Shown here: positions 35,239-45,800 of the stretch, piece by piece
Layout: the number at the start of each line of letters is the position of its first letter
Numbering within the stretch: position 1 is the first letter of the stretch
Assembly: GCF_000003195.3 (NCBI RefSeq)
Contig: NC_012879.2
Span: 28,423,180 to 28,487,179 of the forward strand
Length of the DNA stretch: 64,000 bases
Origin: Sorghum bicolor
Taxonomy: Eukaryota; Streptophyta; Magnoliopsida; Poales; Poaceae
Direction: 5' to 3'
Position numbers and translations under genes: made by a program
Notes under the pieces: model-generated
The model's input: only the letters and a program-made list of their open reading frames with translations
Database searches by the model: none
Told to the model about the DNA's origin: nothing

Positions 35239-38200
35239 TGTAACACCCTAGGTGTTAAGCATGCACTTAGTCTTATCAAAGTCATGCATAAGCATTCCCA
35301 TCAAGCATAAGCATCATGAGCATGTCACTCTTTTCAAAATATGATTTTATGTGCTTCATTTCATGAGTTATAAATATGCTAAAAATATGATACTTGCTCC
35401 TAAAATTGTGAAATATTCAAACTAGGTTGATTTATGTGTAAGAAGAATTTAGAATATTTTTGTGCAATTTTTGGAGCCATGGAAATTGAGAAATGGAATT
35501 TATACAAAATATCCAAAATGAATTTATTTAAAAACATAGAACTAAGTTTTAAGTTGTAATTCAAATTCTATTTAGTATTTGGTCATGCTTATTAAAGCAA
35601 AGTTGTAGAGTTTTTAGTTTGGAACAAATTTTCCTTTGGGATAAAGTGGTGAAAATGATTTGAAAATGGCCAAAATGAATTTAGAAGAGAAATTGAGAAA
35701 AGAAATTCAAAAAAAATAGAAAAGGGTAAAGGGGGCGCTAGCAGGCCGCGGCCTCACTTCTGGCCCGCTGGCCGAAGCCAGCCCGGCCCGCCCGCGCCTT
35801 CCCCTTCCCCTTCCCCGCGCTCGCGCCCGCGTCCGCGCGCGGACGGCCTCGCTGTGCCGCCGTGGCGCGCCGGCAGAGCCTGGCCGCCGCGTGGCGGGCA
35901 TGCGACGGCGTGGAGACGCCCTGGTCGGCCACCAGGAGCCCCCGGTCGCGTCCGCCGAAGCCCCCGCTCCCATTTGCACCCTCCACTCGTGCTCTCGCCT
36001 CTCTGCTTGCTTGCGCGCAGCAGTCGCCGCTCCGCCGCACGCCATAGCCGCCGACGGCTCGGAGCTCCTCTCCCGGCCAGCTCCGGCCCTCTCCTTCCTC
36101 TTCGCGACCACCACCGGCTCCGCCTCGTCCTCCCGCGTCGCGTGCTTGCGCTCTTCCGCGCTCGGTGAGCCCCGCGTGCCCGCTAGAGCTCACCGGAGTG
36201 AGTCGGAGCTCCAGCGACCTCTCGGCTCGCACGGTTCTCCCTCTCCTCTCTGTCTCTGCTTGCGTTCGTAGGTGCGTTGGATCCGCCTTGGCCTTGCGCA
36301 CCTTTTCCCGTCGTTAGCTCACGCTCTACCGCCGTGAAACGGCCGGACCACGGCGAGCAGCGCCGCCGCGTCCGCCATTCGCGACGGCGAGGTAGTTTCG
36401 GTGCTCGCCCGGTGCCAAAGAGGGTACGGTTGGACTCGTCTCGTTCTCGCGAAGCCGTAGGTGCTCCCGGTGTCGCCGGAAACCTCACCGGCGGCGAGAT
36501 TCCGGCCGATCTTTGGCCGCGGAGTCACGGGGTGGATGACAGGTGGGGTCATCTGACTCGCGTGTCCCGCCTGTCAGTGACTCCGAGGGTTTGAATCCGG
36601 GTGCGCTTAGCGTTTTAGGTTGTTTTCCGTTTTAAAAGTTTTTCCAGAAAATGAGTTATGTATTCAAAAATCCATATCTTGAGGAATATAGCTCCAAAAA
36701 TTGTGAAATAAATTTTGTTGTGTTCCTTATTTGCAGATCTATAGCCTAGTATGTTTGCATGTCATGTTTGAGTAATTTTTCTGTGCGAATATATTTAATC
36801 CATGTTTTTGCTAAACTTGGAAAATGCATAGTAAATAAAATAGGGTTCAGAAAAATATGAAACTTGATTTGTTGGCTCTGCATGTGTGTTTACACACTGG
36901 GAAAATATAGTTACATATTATTTGGTGTATAAATGAATTTATGGTAATTTAAATGCTTGCATGGCAGTGATTTATGATTTTTAATAATTATTTGGGTCAT
37001 GCAATAAATCTGGAAAATTTTGTGGGTATTTCTTATGATATTAGACAAATGGTAAAAATATGAAATTTGTTGTTTGACATTTATATCACAGTGAAGTAAT
37101 TATACTTACTTTATTAATTAATCTTGTGATTTTTGTGGCTCAAAATAAGTAACCAAAAATTACGAAAAATTTACAGTAGACTTTGTGCTTAGCTGGTAGT
37201 CTCCTGTAATTTTTGTGGAATTTATTGATAAACAAAATTGCATGTGATTTTTAATGGGCCTAGAAATGAATAAAGAAAATTATTAATGGTTGTGTATATA
37301 GGTTGAATGGAATAAGTTGGGTTTGGTGTATCTTTGAAGCATCATGTGGGTTGCTGGTTGCATTTGAAAAATAATTGTAGAAGAGAATGCAATAGATGTT
37401 TGATTCAATTGTTTATTCTTGGATGATGTTGACTACCTTGTAATAAGCATGACCAAGTACATCACCTATGCACCATGTCATGACTCCTTTAGTACTTTCT
37501 CATACAAACATCCACTCGGGCATCTCGCACTCCACTCATGAGCACACATGCATCATACAGGCTCGCAGGAGAACGAGGTGGGACCCGAGGAGCCAGAGGA
37601 GATTCAGGAGCAGGAACCTCCGGAAGCACAGGAACCCGGAGAGGAACTGCAGGAGTGTCCAGATCACCGACCCAGCACGTTTGAGAAAGGCAAGCCCCGG
37701 AGCATTCTAAGTCTCCCTATTCTCGCTAACTTATGTGATGCACTATACTTGTTCTACTATATTGCATTTAAGTGGTAGGAGTTGCCTGATACCGTTGCTG
37801 CATGTATACTCCTTGTTATCCCTACTCGTTTATCTACCTTATCCTATGTAGATAGTCGCGGAGTCTATGCTTAGCTTGCTTAGCCCGGTAAAAGTCGGGT
37901 GATTCCCTGTCACCTGCGAGATATAGGTGGATATCTGCTTGATTAAGCAGTGGTTGCTTGGGGAAAGGAATAACCAAGTGTGGAATGTAATTGGAGACCG
38001 GGCAGGGTCTTATGGTGGGCTGACCATAGTGCCCCTGCATGTGTCGATTAAGGACCGATCGTTGACGGCCCTCTTGTCATGTTGAACGCATGCCTCACAC
38101 TTAGCTGGAAGGATAAGTCGTTCCGACCGCGAAGCCTGAACACTATCCGGGCCGGGAATCGAGCCGCCATGCGCTGTATTGGTGATGGTTGAGGAGAACG

Positions 38201-39189
38201 ACGAGGGCGCGGCGCGCAACCTTGGTATACCTTGGATACCTCGGTCGCCAGAACGGTCCTCGGGTACTGGCGGTGCCTGCCGAACCCACGAATTGGTCCT
38301 GGATAGTGTAATATGGTGATCTGTAGCTCACTTGATCAGTGAGTGTGGTTTGTGTGGGGTATACCTCGCCAGCTGGTTAGAAATCGATTCGAATCGCCAT
38401 CGCTCCTGGATAGTGAGCACTTGACATGAGCCCTGTCCTCGTAGTAAGGACTATGGAACACTTGGGTTATAATGAAAGGGATTTATGACAGCTATGATGA
38501 GGTACTATCATATCACCATACTTGTTGTGATAGCACAGGTGCAAACCTAGATAATAGGTAATGATACTTTCAACTTGAGCAAATTAACAGAAGAAAGATT
38601 TATGTAGGTTATGGTAATAGAATTTTGCGGTTTTTGCAAAATGGTTGTCAGCTACCCCACTATATAGCCTTCATGATCCTTAAAGAGTCTTTATTTCAGT
38701 TTGTGACGGGTAAGTCTAGCTGAGTACCTTCTCGTACTCAGGGTTCTATTCCCATGTTGTTTTGGAGATGGTCAAATGTACTATGGTTATTGCATCCTCT
38801 GTCTGTACCCAGCCATGGGTGATGATTAGACCAAGGGCGATGGTCACTCCATCTCTTCTTTTGCTTTTGTGGGAATGACCAAACTATGGCACTGTATCAG
38901 ACTAAGTGCGTGTGTTGTATTTTCGAACTATGAAGCTTCCGCTACTTGAAGAACTTGGTTTGTAATAACTTAAGCACTCCGATGTATTTTATGAATGTTG
39001 TAATCTGGATGTACTTGTGGATGGCGACCGCTAAACTTATTACGATCTTGGCTGTTGTACGATGTGTGGTTTGAAATCCTTCGAGATTTCATGGACTACC
39101 GGGATTATATGGGCTTAAGCGTGATGGTTTGACTGTGCAAATGCTCACTGTCAGGCTTAATCTCTTATAATTTGGTCGGTTCTGTTACA
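35239..39189 (+). repeat. 5' LTR of element C, 3951 bp
   Basis: Begins TGTAACACCCTAGGTG and ends TTCTGTTACA. It holds a GC-rich block (about 35730-36600, a subtype different from A and B), an AT-rich stretch, the short acidic ORF (37548-37778) and the hairpin at 38720-38741. No gene is convincing in the GC-rich block despite long open frames on both strands. Confidence 0.93.
37548..37778 (+). CDS. Short acidic ORF in the 5' LTR of element C
   Basis: 76 codons, MHHTGSQENEVGPEEP...FEKGKPRSILSLPIL..., ending in a Leu/Tyr/Phe-rich tail. The ATG lies just after a TGAGCACACATG context and near CATACAGGCTCGCAGG, which resembles a 3' splice site. Unknown family. Confidence 0.35.
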   Translation: MHHTGSQENEVGPEEPEEIQEQEPPEAQEPGEELQECPDHRPSTFEKGKPRSILSLPILANLCDALYLFYYIAFKW

Positions 39190-39191
39190 GC

Positions 39192-39209
39192 TGGCATCGG
39201 AGCAAGGTT
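39192..39209 (+). other. Primer-binding site of element C (divergent initiator tRNA-Met type)
   Basis: TGGCATCGGAGCAAGG starts 3 bp after the LTR. It resembles TGGTATCAGAGC with two substitutions; the same is seen in B. Confidence 0.6.
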
Positions 39210-40010
39210 TAGCGAGTTACTGTTCATAAGTACGTTCTAAACAAAGTCTAAACCGGTCCAATGAAGGATTTTAGTAATTAATAAAGATCAAGGTGTTAAA
39301 CTAAGTTTTGGAAAACTATCTAGTGTGCCATGGTCATATCCTTTATGCCCAATTAAGGACTCTAAGGTGGCTAGTTAAGTACTGACGTGGGGTGAATGCA
39401 TCATATTTTATTTCGTCGCTCATACGGCGTGCAATAGTATGAGTGCCATTCATTTGAGTGGTAATGTATGGATCAATTTTTCCTCTACGCCACGGTAAGT
39501 GGGAGCTATGAGAGCATGATCGGATACACTGCCGGTCTAGGGGAGTGTTGCTAGGTGCTGTGCCATGCACACCTGTTTGGTGTGTCTTGGGAACGGTACC
39601 GCATGTTGGGAATTCCGTCCTGAGAGGCGATGCCGTCATTAGGGCGATGATGTGGGTAGCAACACATCACATGCATGGACGGGTGTCTGTGTATGTGAAG
39701 TGCATTGTTTTAAAAAAATTCTTGTTCTACATGATCATATTGTGGGTGGGCTGAAATGAGTTTTCTGCAGGTACCCTAACCACGTTCTTGCTTAGAACGC
39801 TAGTTACGTTATGAGCGAACGTTGTATGCCACCGCATATACCGCTTAGTGTTGACCTTGTTTCTAAGTTTGTGAGGTCGTAAGTTCGTGCATGCATCATG
39901 TTCATGTCATATCATTGCTTACTTTCCCCCTTAATTTAATCTGTCTTAATTCTAAATAAAATAATTAAAGGTAATCCTCGCTCTTACCCACGGTATTCCA
40001 TTTGCAGCAG
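39210..40010 (+). other. Leader of element C upstream of orf0
   Basis: 800 bp without a convincing gene. It ends CCATTTGCAGCAG immediately before the orf0 ATG, which fits a 3' splice site (TTTGCAG). Confidence 0.5.
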
Positions 40011-41054
40011 ATGGCACGCACTAGGCTCACCGCTTGCAAGTCCACTGGTGGGCGGGCCCCTCGCCATCCGTTGGCAGCTAGGAGCTCGCGACATAAGAGC
40101 AAGTTCCTAGAGGAGTTTGGGATGCCCACTTTGCTTTGGAGGGTGCTCAGTTCGATGGGGTATCCCGAAGGAAGGGAGCCTCGCTACTATTGGGATAAGG
40201 AGCCGCTTGGTGACGAGACCCTGGTGGGGATCGAGGCGGTTGTCCCTACCAGTGGAGGAGACCCTGCCTGGGGCGGCTGGGTGTACGAGTCCCGAGGTGT
40301 CACGCCTTTCCACGGTGCCAGCAGGGCAGCTTTCGCAGTTCTGAGGGACCTCATGGAGAGGTTTCCACAGGAGCTGGCCCACGCCTTCGCTGGGGTGTTT
40401 CCCCGGGGTGACCCCTACACTTCGGTGTGGGATCAGTCCGAGGTGAATGCTCTAGAGAGGAGTGCGGATGAGGACCAGCACAGTGATAGTGCAGCTATGA
40501 GTGCTATGTACGCGCTGATGAAGACTTATGGAGGCCTGGAGCGTTGTTTGGGTCGTTTGTCCGGGACTCTTCTCACCGTCCAGGATGAGAAGCGTCAGTT
40601 GCAGCGTGAGTTTGACTCTGAGGTTGAGAGGCTGCAGGCAGAGTTGGCCTGTGTGGCCAGAGAGAGAGACCAGGCAGTCCAGAAGAATAGTGAGCTGAGT
40701 CAGGACCTGACTGCAGTGCGTGAGCAGAGGGATAGGGTGACTACTGCTCACAGGAACTGCGAGCGCATGCTAGTCCATGTGCTTGGACAGAGGAATGAAT
40801 GTTGGCACGAGGAGGACACTTTGAGGGCCCGACAGCTGAAGCTAGAGCAGCAGCTAGCTAATGCTGAGGAGTACAATGAGAACTTGCATGAGGAGATCCA
40901 CCAGCTGCATAACCAGCTCCACCCTCACCACCTGCCTGGAGCAGCTGAGCTAGATTCTGAGGATGAGATGGACGCGGATCCCGAGATAGGAGCAGCTGCT
41001 AGTGGAGATGAGGATGAGGATGGCTCCGGCATGGACAGTGATCATAGCGACTAG
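40011..41054 (+). CDS. orf0 of element C: intact accessory protein with a histone H3 tail-like N-terminus
   Basis: 347 aa from ATG 40011 (a TTG at 40002 in the same frame is not the start, because the H3-like match begins exactly at the ATG). Residues 1-22 read MARTRLTACKSTGGRAPR then HPLA. They align without gaps to the histone H3 tail, with 15 of 21 identical after Met; K9-S-T-G-G is kept and R8 is Cys. Residues 30-185 form a unique region (WRVLSSMGYPEG, WGGWVYES, VFPRGDPYTSVW) that I cannot name. Residues about 189-303 are a long coiled coil. Residues about 312-347 are highly acidic (DSEDEMDADPEIG, DEDEDGSGMDSDHSD), as in histone chaperone tails. No histone fold is present. The role is unknown; I infer a chromatin-directed function. 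As I recall, an extra ORF before gag was reported in the rice relatives RIRE3 and RIRE8; not checked. Confidence 0.85.
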   Translation: MARTRLTACKSTGGRAPRHPLAARSSRHKSKFLEEFGMPTLLWRVLSSMGYPEGREPRYYWDKEPLGDETLVGIEAVVPTSGGDPAWGGWVYESRGVTPFHGASRAAFAVLRDLMERFPQELAHAFAGVFPRGDPYTSVWDQSEVNALERSADEDQHSDSAAMSAMYALMKTYGGLERCLGRLSGTLLTVQDEKRQLQREFDSEVERLQAELACVARERDQAVQKNSELSQDLTAVREQRDRVTTAHRNCERMLVHVLGQRNECWHEEDTLRARQLKLEQQLANAEEYNENLHEEIHQLHNQLHPHHLPGAAELDSEDEMDADPEIGAAASGDEDEDGSGMDSDHSD

Positions 41055-41377
41055 ATGCTAGGGCTCTAGAGCTAGTCCTTCTTCTTTTGTGTTGTATGTT
41101 GCATGGCATGTCGTGTACTTTTGGATCTGGGCTATGTTAGACTTTATGAGTTAATGTTGAAAGTCCAGTGTATGTATGCTGGCAAGTTGGATGTACGCGA
41201 ACCTTGTTGCATGAATGTTGAGTAATCTGTTAGTGATGTTGTGCGTAGATGATGAATTGTTGTGCCTCTGTTTATTGTGCGAATTTATTCCCTCAGTAAA
41301 TTCAGTACGGCATGATTCTACACATTTCTACCGATTGATGGCAACTCCTAACGATTGCTTATCATTGGCGTAAGCAG
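41055..41377 (+). other. Spacer between orf0 and gag of element C
   Basis: Non-coding; matches the corresponding spacers of A and B. Ends TAAGCAG just before the gag ATG. Confidence 0.5.
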
Positions 41378-42843
41378 ATGGTGCAAACACGTGGCGGGGG
41401 TAACAGCAATCCGGGTCTTGGAGCAGGTACATCCGGAGGTGGGGCTCAACGGAATGAGGACAGAGCACCAACACCACCACCACCACCGCCTCCTCCGTAC
41501 ACTGCGGACGTGTTTTTCGCGCAGTTTCTGGGGAGCCAGCGCAACCTGGAACAGATGCAGCGCAACATGGAAGAGGCTCTGCGCAACATAGCTGACAACA
41601 CCCGTCGTGGGGATAACCAAGGCGGCCGTGAAGTCAACCAGTACAGTTCGTTCAAGGACTTCATGGATACCAAGCCACCAATCTTTAAGGAGGCTTTGGA
41701 ACCACTCGAAGCAGATGAGTGGATCAACACCATGGAGCAGAAGTTTCGTCTTCTTCGGATGACCGAAGAGCTTAAGGCTGAGTATGCGGCACATCAGTTG
41801 CAAGGACCCGCTGGGATTTGGTGGTCCCATCACCGTACCACCTACCCAGAGGGTACCCCAATCACCTGGAACCACTTCACCACAGCTTTCCGGGGAAATT
41901 ATATTCCTCCTGGTGTGGTTGAAATGAAGGTTGGGGAGTTCATGAGGCTGTCCCAGGGGATGAAATCTGTGAAGGAGTATTTACACGCTTTCAATAATCT
42001 CGCTCGTTATGCCCCCGAGTTTGTGAACACGGAGGCCAAGAAGATTGCTAGTTTCCAGCGAGGCTTGAATCCAAAGATGCTGAAGACCATGGGTACAGGG
42101 GCCAGGGCTACCTTCAATGCTTACATCAGTGACTGTCTCACCCAGGAGAACAACAACAACAACTACAGTGCATCCAAGTCACGTAAAAGGGCTTTTGAAG
42201 CAGGATCATCCCAGTCCAGGGCACCAGTGACAGGGCGACAGCAGTATCGTCCCCCTGCCCCAGGTGCTAGGTTCCGCCCCCCGCAGAGAAGGAACACCGG
42301 GCATCCAACGCAGCAGAAACCGTGCAAAGTGGCGATAGCCTCTGCCAAGCCAAAGGCAATTCAAGCCGCAGCACCTGCCGTCAACAATGCGCACAAGGGT
42401 CCGTGCTATAACTGCCACAAGATGGGGCACTTTGCTAAGGAATGTCCCTACCCCAAGAGGCAGCAGCCAACCTATCCAGCTCGTGTGCACCATACCTCGA
42501 TCGAGGAAATCCCAGAAGGAGAACCGGTAACAGCTAGTATGTTTTCTGTCAACCAACATCTTGCAGTTGTTTTGTTTGATTCTGGATCTTCGCATTCATT
42601 CATGAGCCAAGCATTTGCACAAAAGCATAGTCAACCAGTTACAGATCTGGGTTATGGCTACCGCATCAGCTCAGCAGGGGCAGATGTGTTGACCAATAGA
42701 GTGGTCCGAGGGGCAACCCTGGATATAAGTGGCTGAGTTTTTCGGGTGAATCTAGTGGTCATGCCTGGGTTAGTTCTGGATGTTATCATGGGCATGAACT
42801 GGATGAGAGAATGGGATGTTGTCATAGATACTGGAAAGAGGAT
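41378..42843 (+). pseudogene. gag and start of protease of element C, cut by element B
   Basis: ATG 41378 (MVQTRGGGNSNPGLGAG). A Pro-run (PPPPPPPPY) precedes the gag core (about 41640-42100, MEQKFRLLRMTEELKAEYAA, IWWSHHRTTYPEGTPITW), which packages the RNA. A poly-Asn/Ser basic linker and the zinc knuckle [14 protein letters not shown] (42408-42449) follow, then the protease active site [11 protein letters not shown] (about 42570-42600). A TGA at 42734 replaces the CGA present in B. Element B enters at 42844, after the AGGAT target word. The reading resumes at 57369. Confidence 0.9.
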
Positions 42844-45800
42844 TGTAACACCCTAGGTGTTAAGCAAGCACTTAGTCTCATCAAAGTCATGCATAAGCAC
42901 TCTCATCAATCATAAGCATCATGAGCATGTCATTCTTCTAAGAATATGATTTTATGTGCATCATTTCATAAGTTTTAAATATGTTAAAAATGTGGTGCTT
43001 GTTTCTAAAATAGTGAAATATTCAAATTAGGTTGCTTTATGTGTAAGAAGAATTAAGAACATTTTTGTGCAGTTTTTGGAGCTATGGAAATTGAGAAATG
43101 GAATTTATACAAAAATATCCAAAAAGAATTTATTTAAAACCTAGAACTGAGTTTTAACTTGTAATTCAAATTCTGTTTGGAATTTGGTCTTGCTTGTTAA
43201 AGCAAAGTGGTAGAGTTTTTGTTTTGGAACAACTTTGTTTTTGGGAGCAAGAGGTGAAAATGATTTTAAATTGGTCCAAATGAATTTAGAAAGAATTTGG
43301 AGAAAAGAAATTTCAAAAAAAAAGGGAAAGGGGGCAGGCGCTGCTGGGCCGACCCGCCTCCCTTCTGGCCCAGCTGGGCAGCGCGGCCCGCTCCCCCTCC
43401 CCTCTCTCCCGCGCGCGCGGCGCCCGCCATGCTCCACCCGGCGCCGGCCACGTGGCGGCCGTACGCCGGCGTTGGACGCGCCGCGGCCGGCCTCCAACCC
43501 CCCCTGGTCGGGACGCCGGCGCAGGCTCCCAGGCCACTCCCTCCATCCTGTCTCCCCCGCGCCCTCCTTCTCCTTCCTCCTCCGCTCGAACCGCGCCGCA
43601 GCAGCCGCTCCTCCGCGCGCCATTGCCGGAGAGAGCTCCGCCGCTCGTCGCCGGCCACACCAGAGCCTCAAGCTCGACGCCGAGAGCACCAGGACACTCG
43701 CCGTCGCTAGGGTAAGCTCGTGCGAACGTTCTACCGAGGTGAGAGTCCGTCGAGCGCCATGAATCGCTCGCCGGAGTTACCCCGAGCTCGCCGGAGTACT
43801 CCGCCGTGGCGGATCTAGCGTTTCCCTGCGTCTTTTCGCTCGTTCTCTGTTGCGCTAGGTCGGTAGGAAGGTGAGGAAGCTCGGAGAGGCGTTTGCGCAC
43901 GCTCTACCGCGCCGGAGCAGCCTGGCCACGGCGAGCAGCGCCGCCGTGCCGCCATGCATGCTCGCCGGAGGTGTTCCGGCCGTCCTCTGGTCGATCCAAG
44001 GGTACCGCTGGGTGCGTCTTGCTGCGGGGAGCACGTTGGTGCTCACCCCGTGGCCGGAGACCTCACCGCCGGCGAGATCCGCTCGTCGGAGGTGAGCTCC
44101 CTCTCGGTCTCGCTGACTGGTGGGGTCGGGGACCCACTGTCAGTCGCAGGGGTACCCCGGTGGGTGCAGATCTGGGTGAGCGTAGCGTTTTTCGTCGGTT
44201 TTCTTGAAAAAGTGTTTTCCAGAAATTGATTTAAAGTTTGTAAAATCTATATCTTGAGTTCTACAGCTCCAAATTGAATGAAATAAATTTTGGTCTGCTC
44301 TATATTTCCAGATCTACAGTTTGATGTAATTGCATGTCATGTTGGAGCAACTTTTCTGTGTGAATATATTTTATCCATGATTTTGTTAAACTTGGAAAAT
44401 GCATAGTAAATGAAATATGGCTCAGAAAAATGTGAAACTTATTTTGCTGGCTCTGCATGTGTATTTACTCACTGAGAAAATGTTGTTACATATTATTTGG
44501 TGTATAAATGAATTTATGGTAATTTAAATGCTTGCATGGCAGTGCTTTATGATTTTTAATAATTAAATGGGTCATGCAATAAATCTGGAAAATTTTGTGG
44601 GTATTTCTTATGATATTAGATAAATTGTAAAAATATGAAATCTGTTGTTGGACACTTATATCACAGTAGGGTGATTATACTTGCCTTATTCATTAATCTT
44701 GTGATTTTTGTGGCTCAAAATAAGTAACCAAAAATTATAAAAAATTTACAGTAGACTTTATGATTAACTAGTAGTCTGCTGTAATTTTTCTGGAATTTAT
44801 TAATGAACAGAATTGCATGTGATTTTTAATGGGCTTAGAAATGAATAAAGAAAAATTATGAATGGTTGTGTATGTGGGTTGAATGGACTAAGTTGGGTTT
44901 GGTGTATCTTTGAAGCATCATGTAGGTTGCTGATTTCATTTGAAAAATAATTATAGAAGAGAATGTAATAGATGTTTGATTCAAATGTTTATTCTTGGAT
45001 GATGTTGACTACCTTGTAATAAGCATGACCAAGTGCATTACCTATGCATCATAACATGACTCCTTTGGTACTCCCTCATGTAAGCATCCACTCGGGCATC
45101 TCGCACTCCCCTCATGAGCATGTATGCATCATACAGGCTCGCAGGAGAACGAGGTGGGAACCGAGGAACCCGAGGAGCTTCAGGAGCAGGAACCTCCGGA
45201 AGCACAGGAACCCGGAGAGGAATTGCAGGAGTGTCCGGATCACCGACCCAGCACGTTTGAGAAAGGCAAGCCCCGGAGCATTCTAAGTCTCCCTATTCTC
45301 GCTAACTTATATAAAGTGTTATACCTGTTCTACTGTATTGCATATTAAGTGATAGGAGTTGCCTGATACCGTTGCTGCATATGTACTCCTTGTTATCCCT
45401 GCTCGTTTATCTACCTTGTCCTATGTAGACAGGCGCGGAGTCTATGGTTAGCTTGCTTAGTCCGGTAGAAGTCAGGTGATGTCCTGTCTCCTGCGAGATA
45501 TAGGTGGATACCTGCTTGTTTAAGCAGTGGTTGCTTGGGGAAAGAAATAACCAAGTGTGGAATGTAATTGGAGACCGGGCAGGGTCTTATGGTGGGTTGA
45601 CCATGGTGCCCCTGCCTGTGTCGATTAAGGACCGATCGTTGACGGCCCTCTTGTCATGTTGAACGCATGCCCCACACTTAGCTGGAAGGATAAGTCGTTC
45701 CGACCGCGAAGCCTGAACACTATCCGGGCCGGGAATCGAGCCGCCATGCGCTGTATTGGTGGTGGTTGAGGAGAACGACGAGGGCGCGGCGCGCAACCTT

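Noticed and set aside
40011..40103. orf0 as a genuine histone H3 gene fragment encoding a nucleosomal histone
   Set aside because: Only the tail matches; no histone fold follows, and the protein continues into a coiled coil and acidic end. Capture of an H3 exon remains a possible origin of the tail, but the nucleotide sequence looks too different to claim it.
43235..43762. Long Pro/Arg/Ala-rich open frames on both strands of the GC-rich LTR blocks (also 28735, 35738, 53827, 60809)
   Set aside because: Several overlapping frames are open at once because GC-rich DNA has few stops; the frames differ between LTR subtypes and match no domain.
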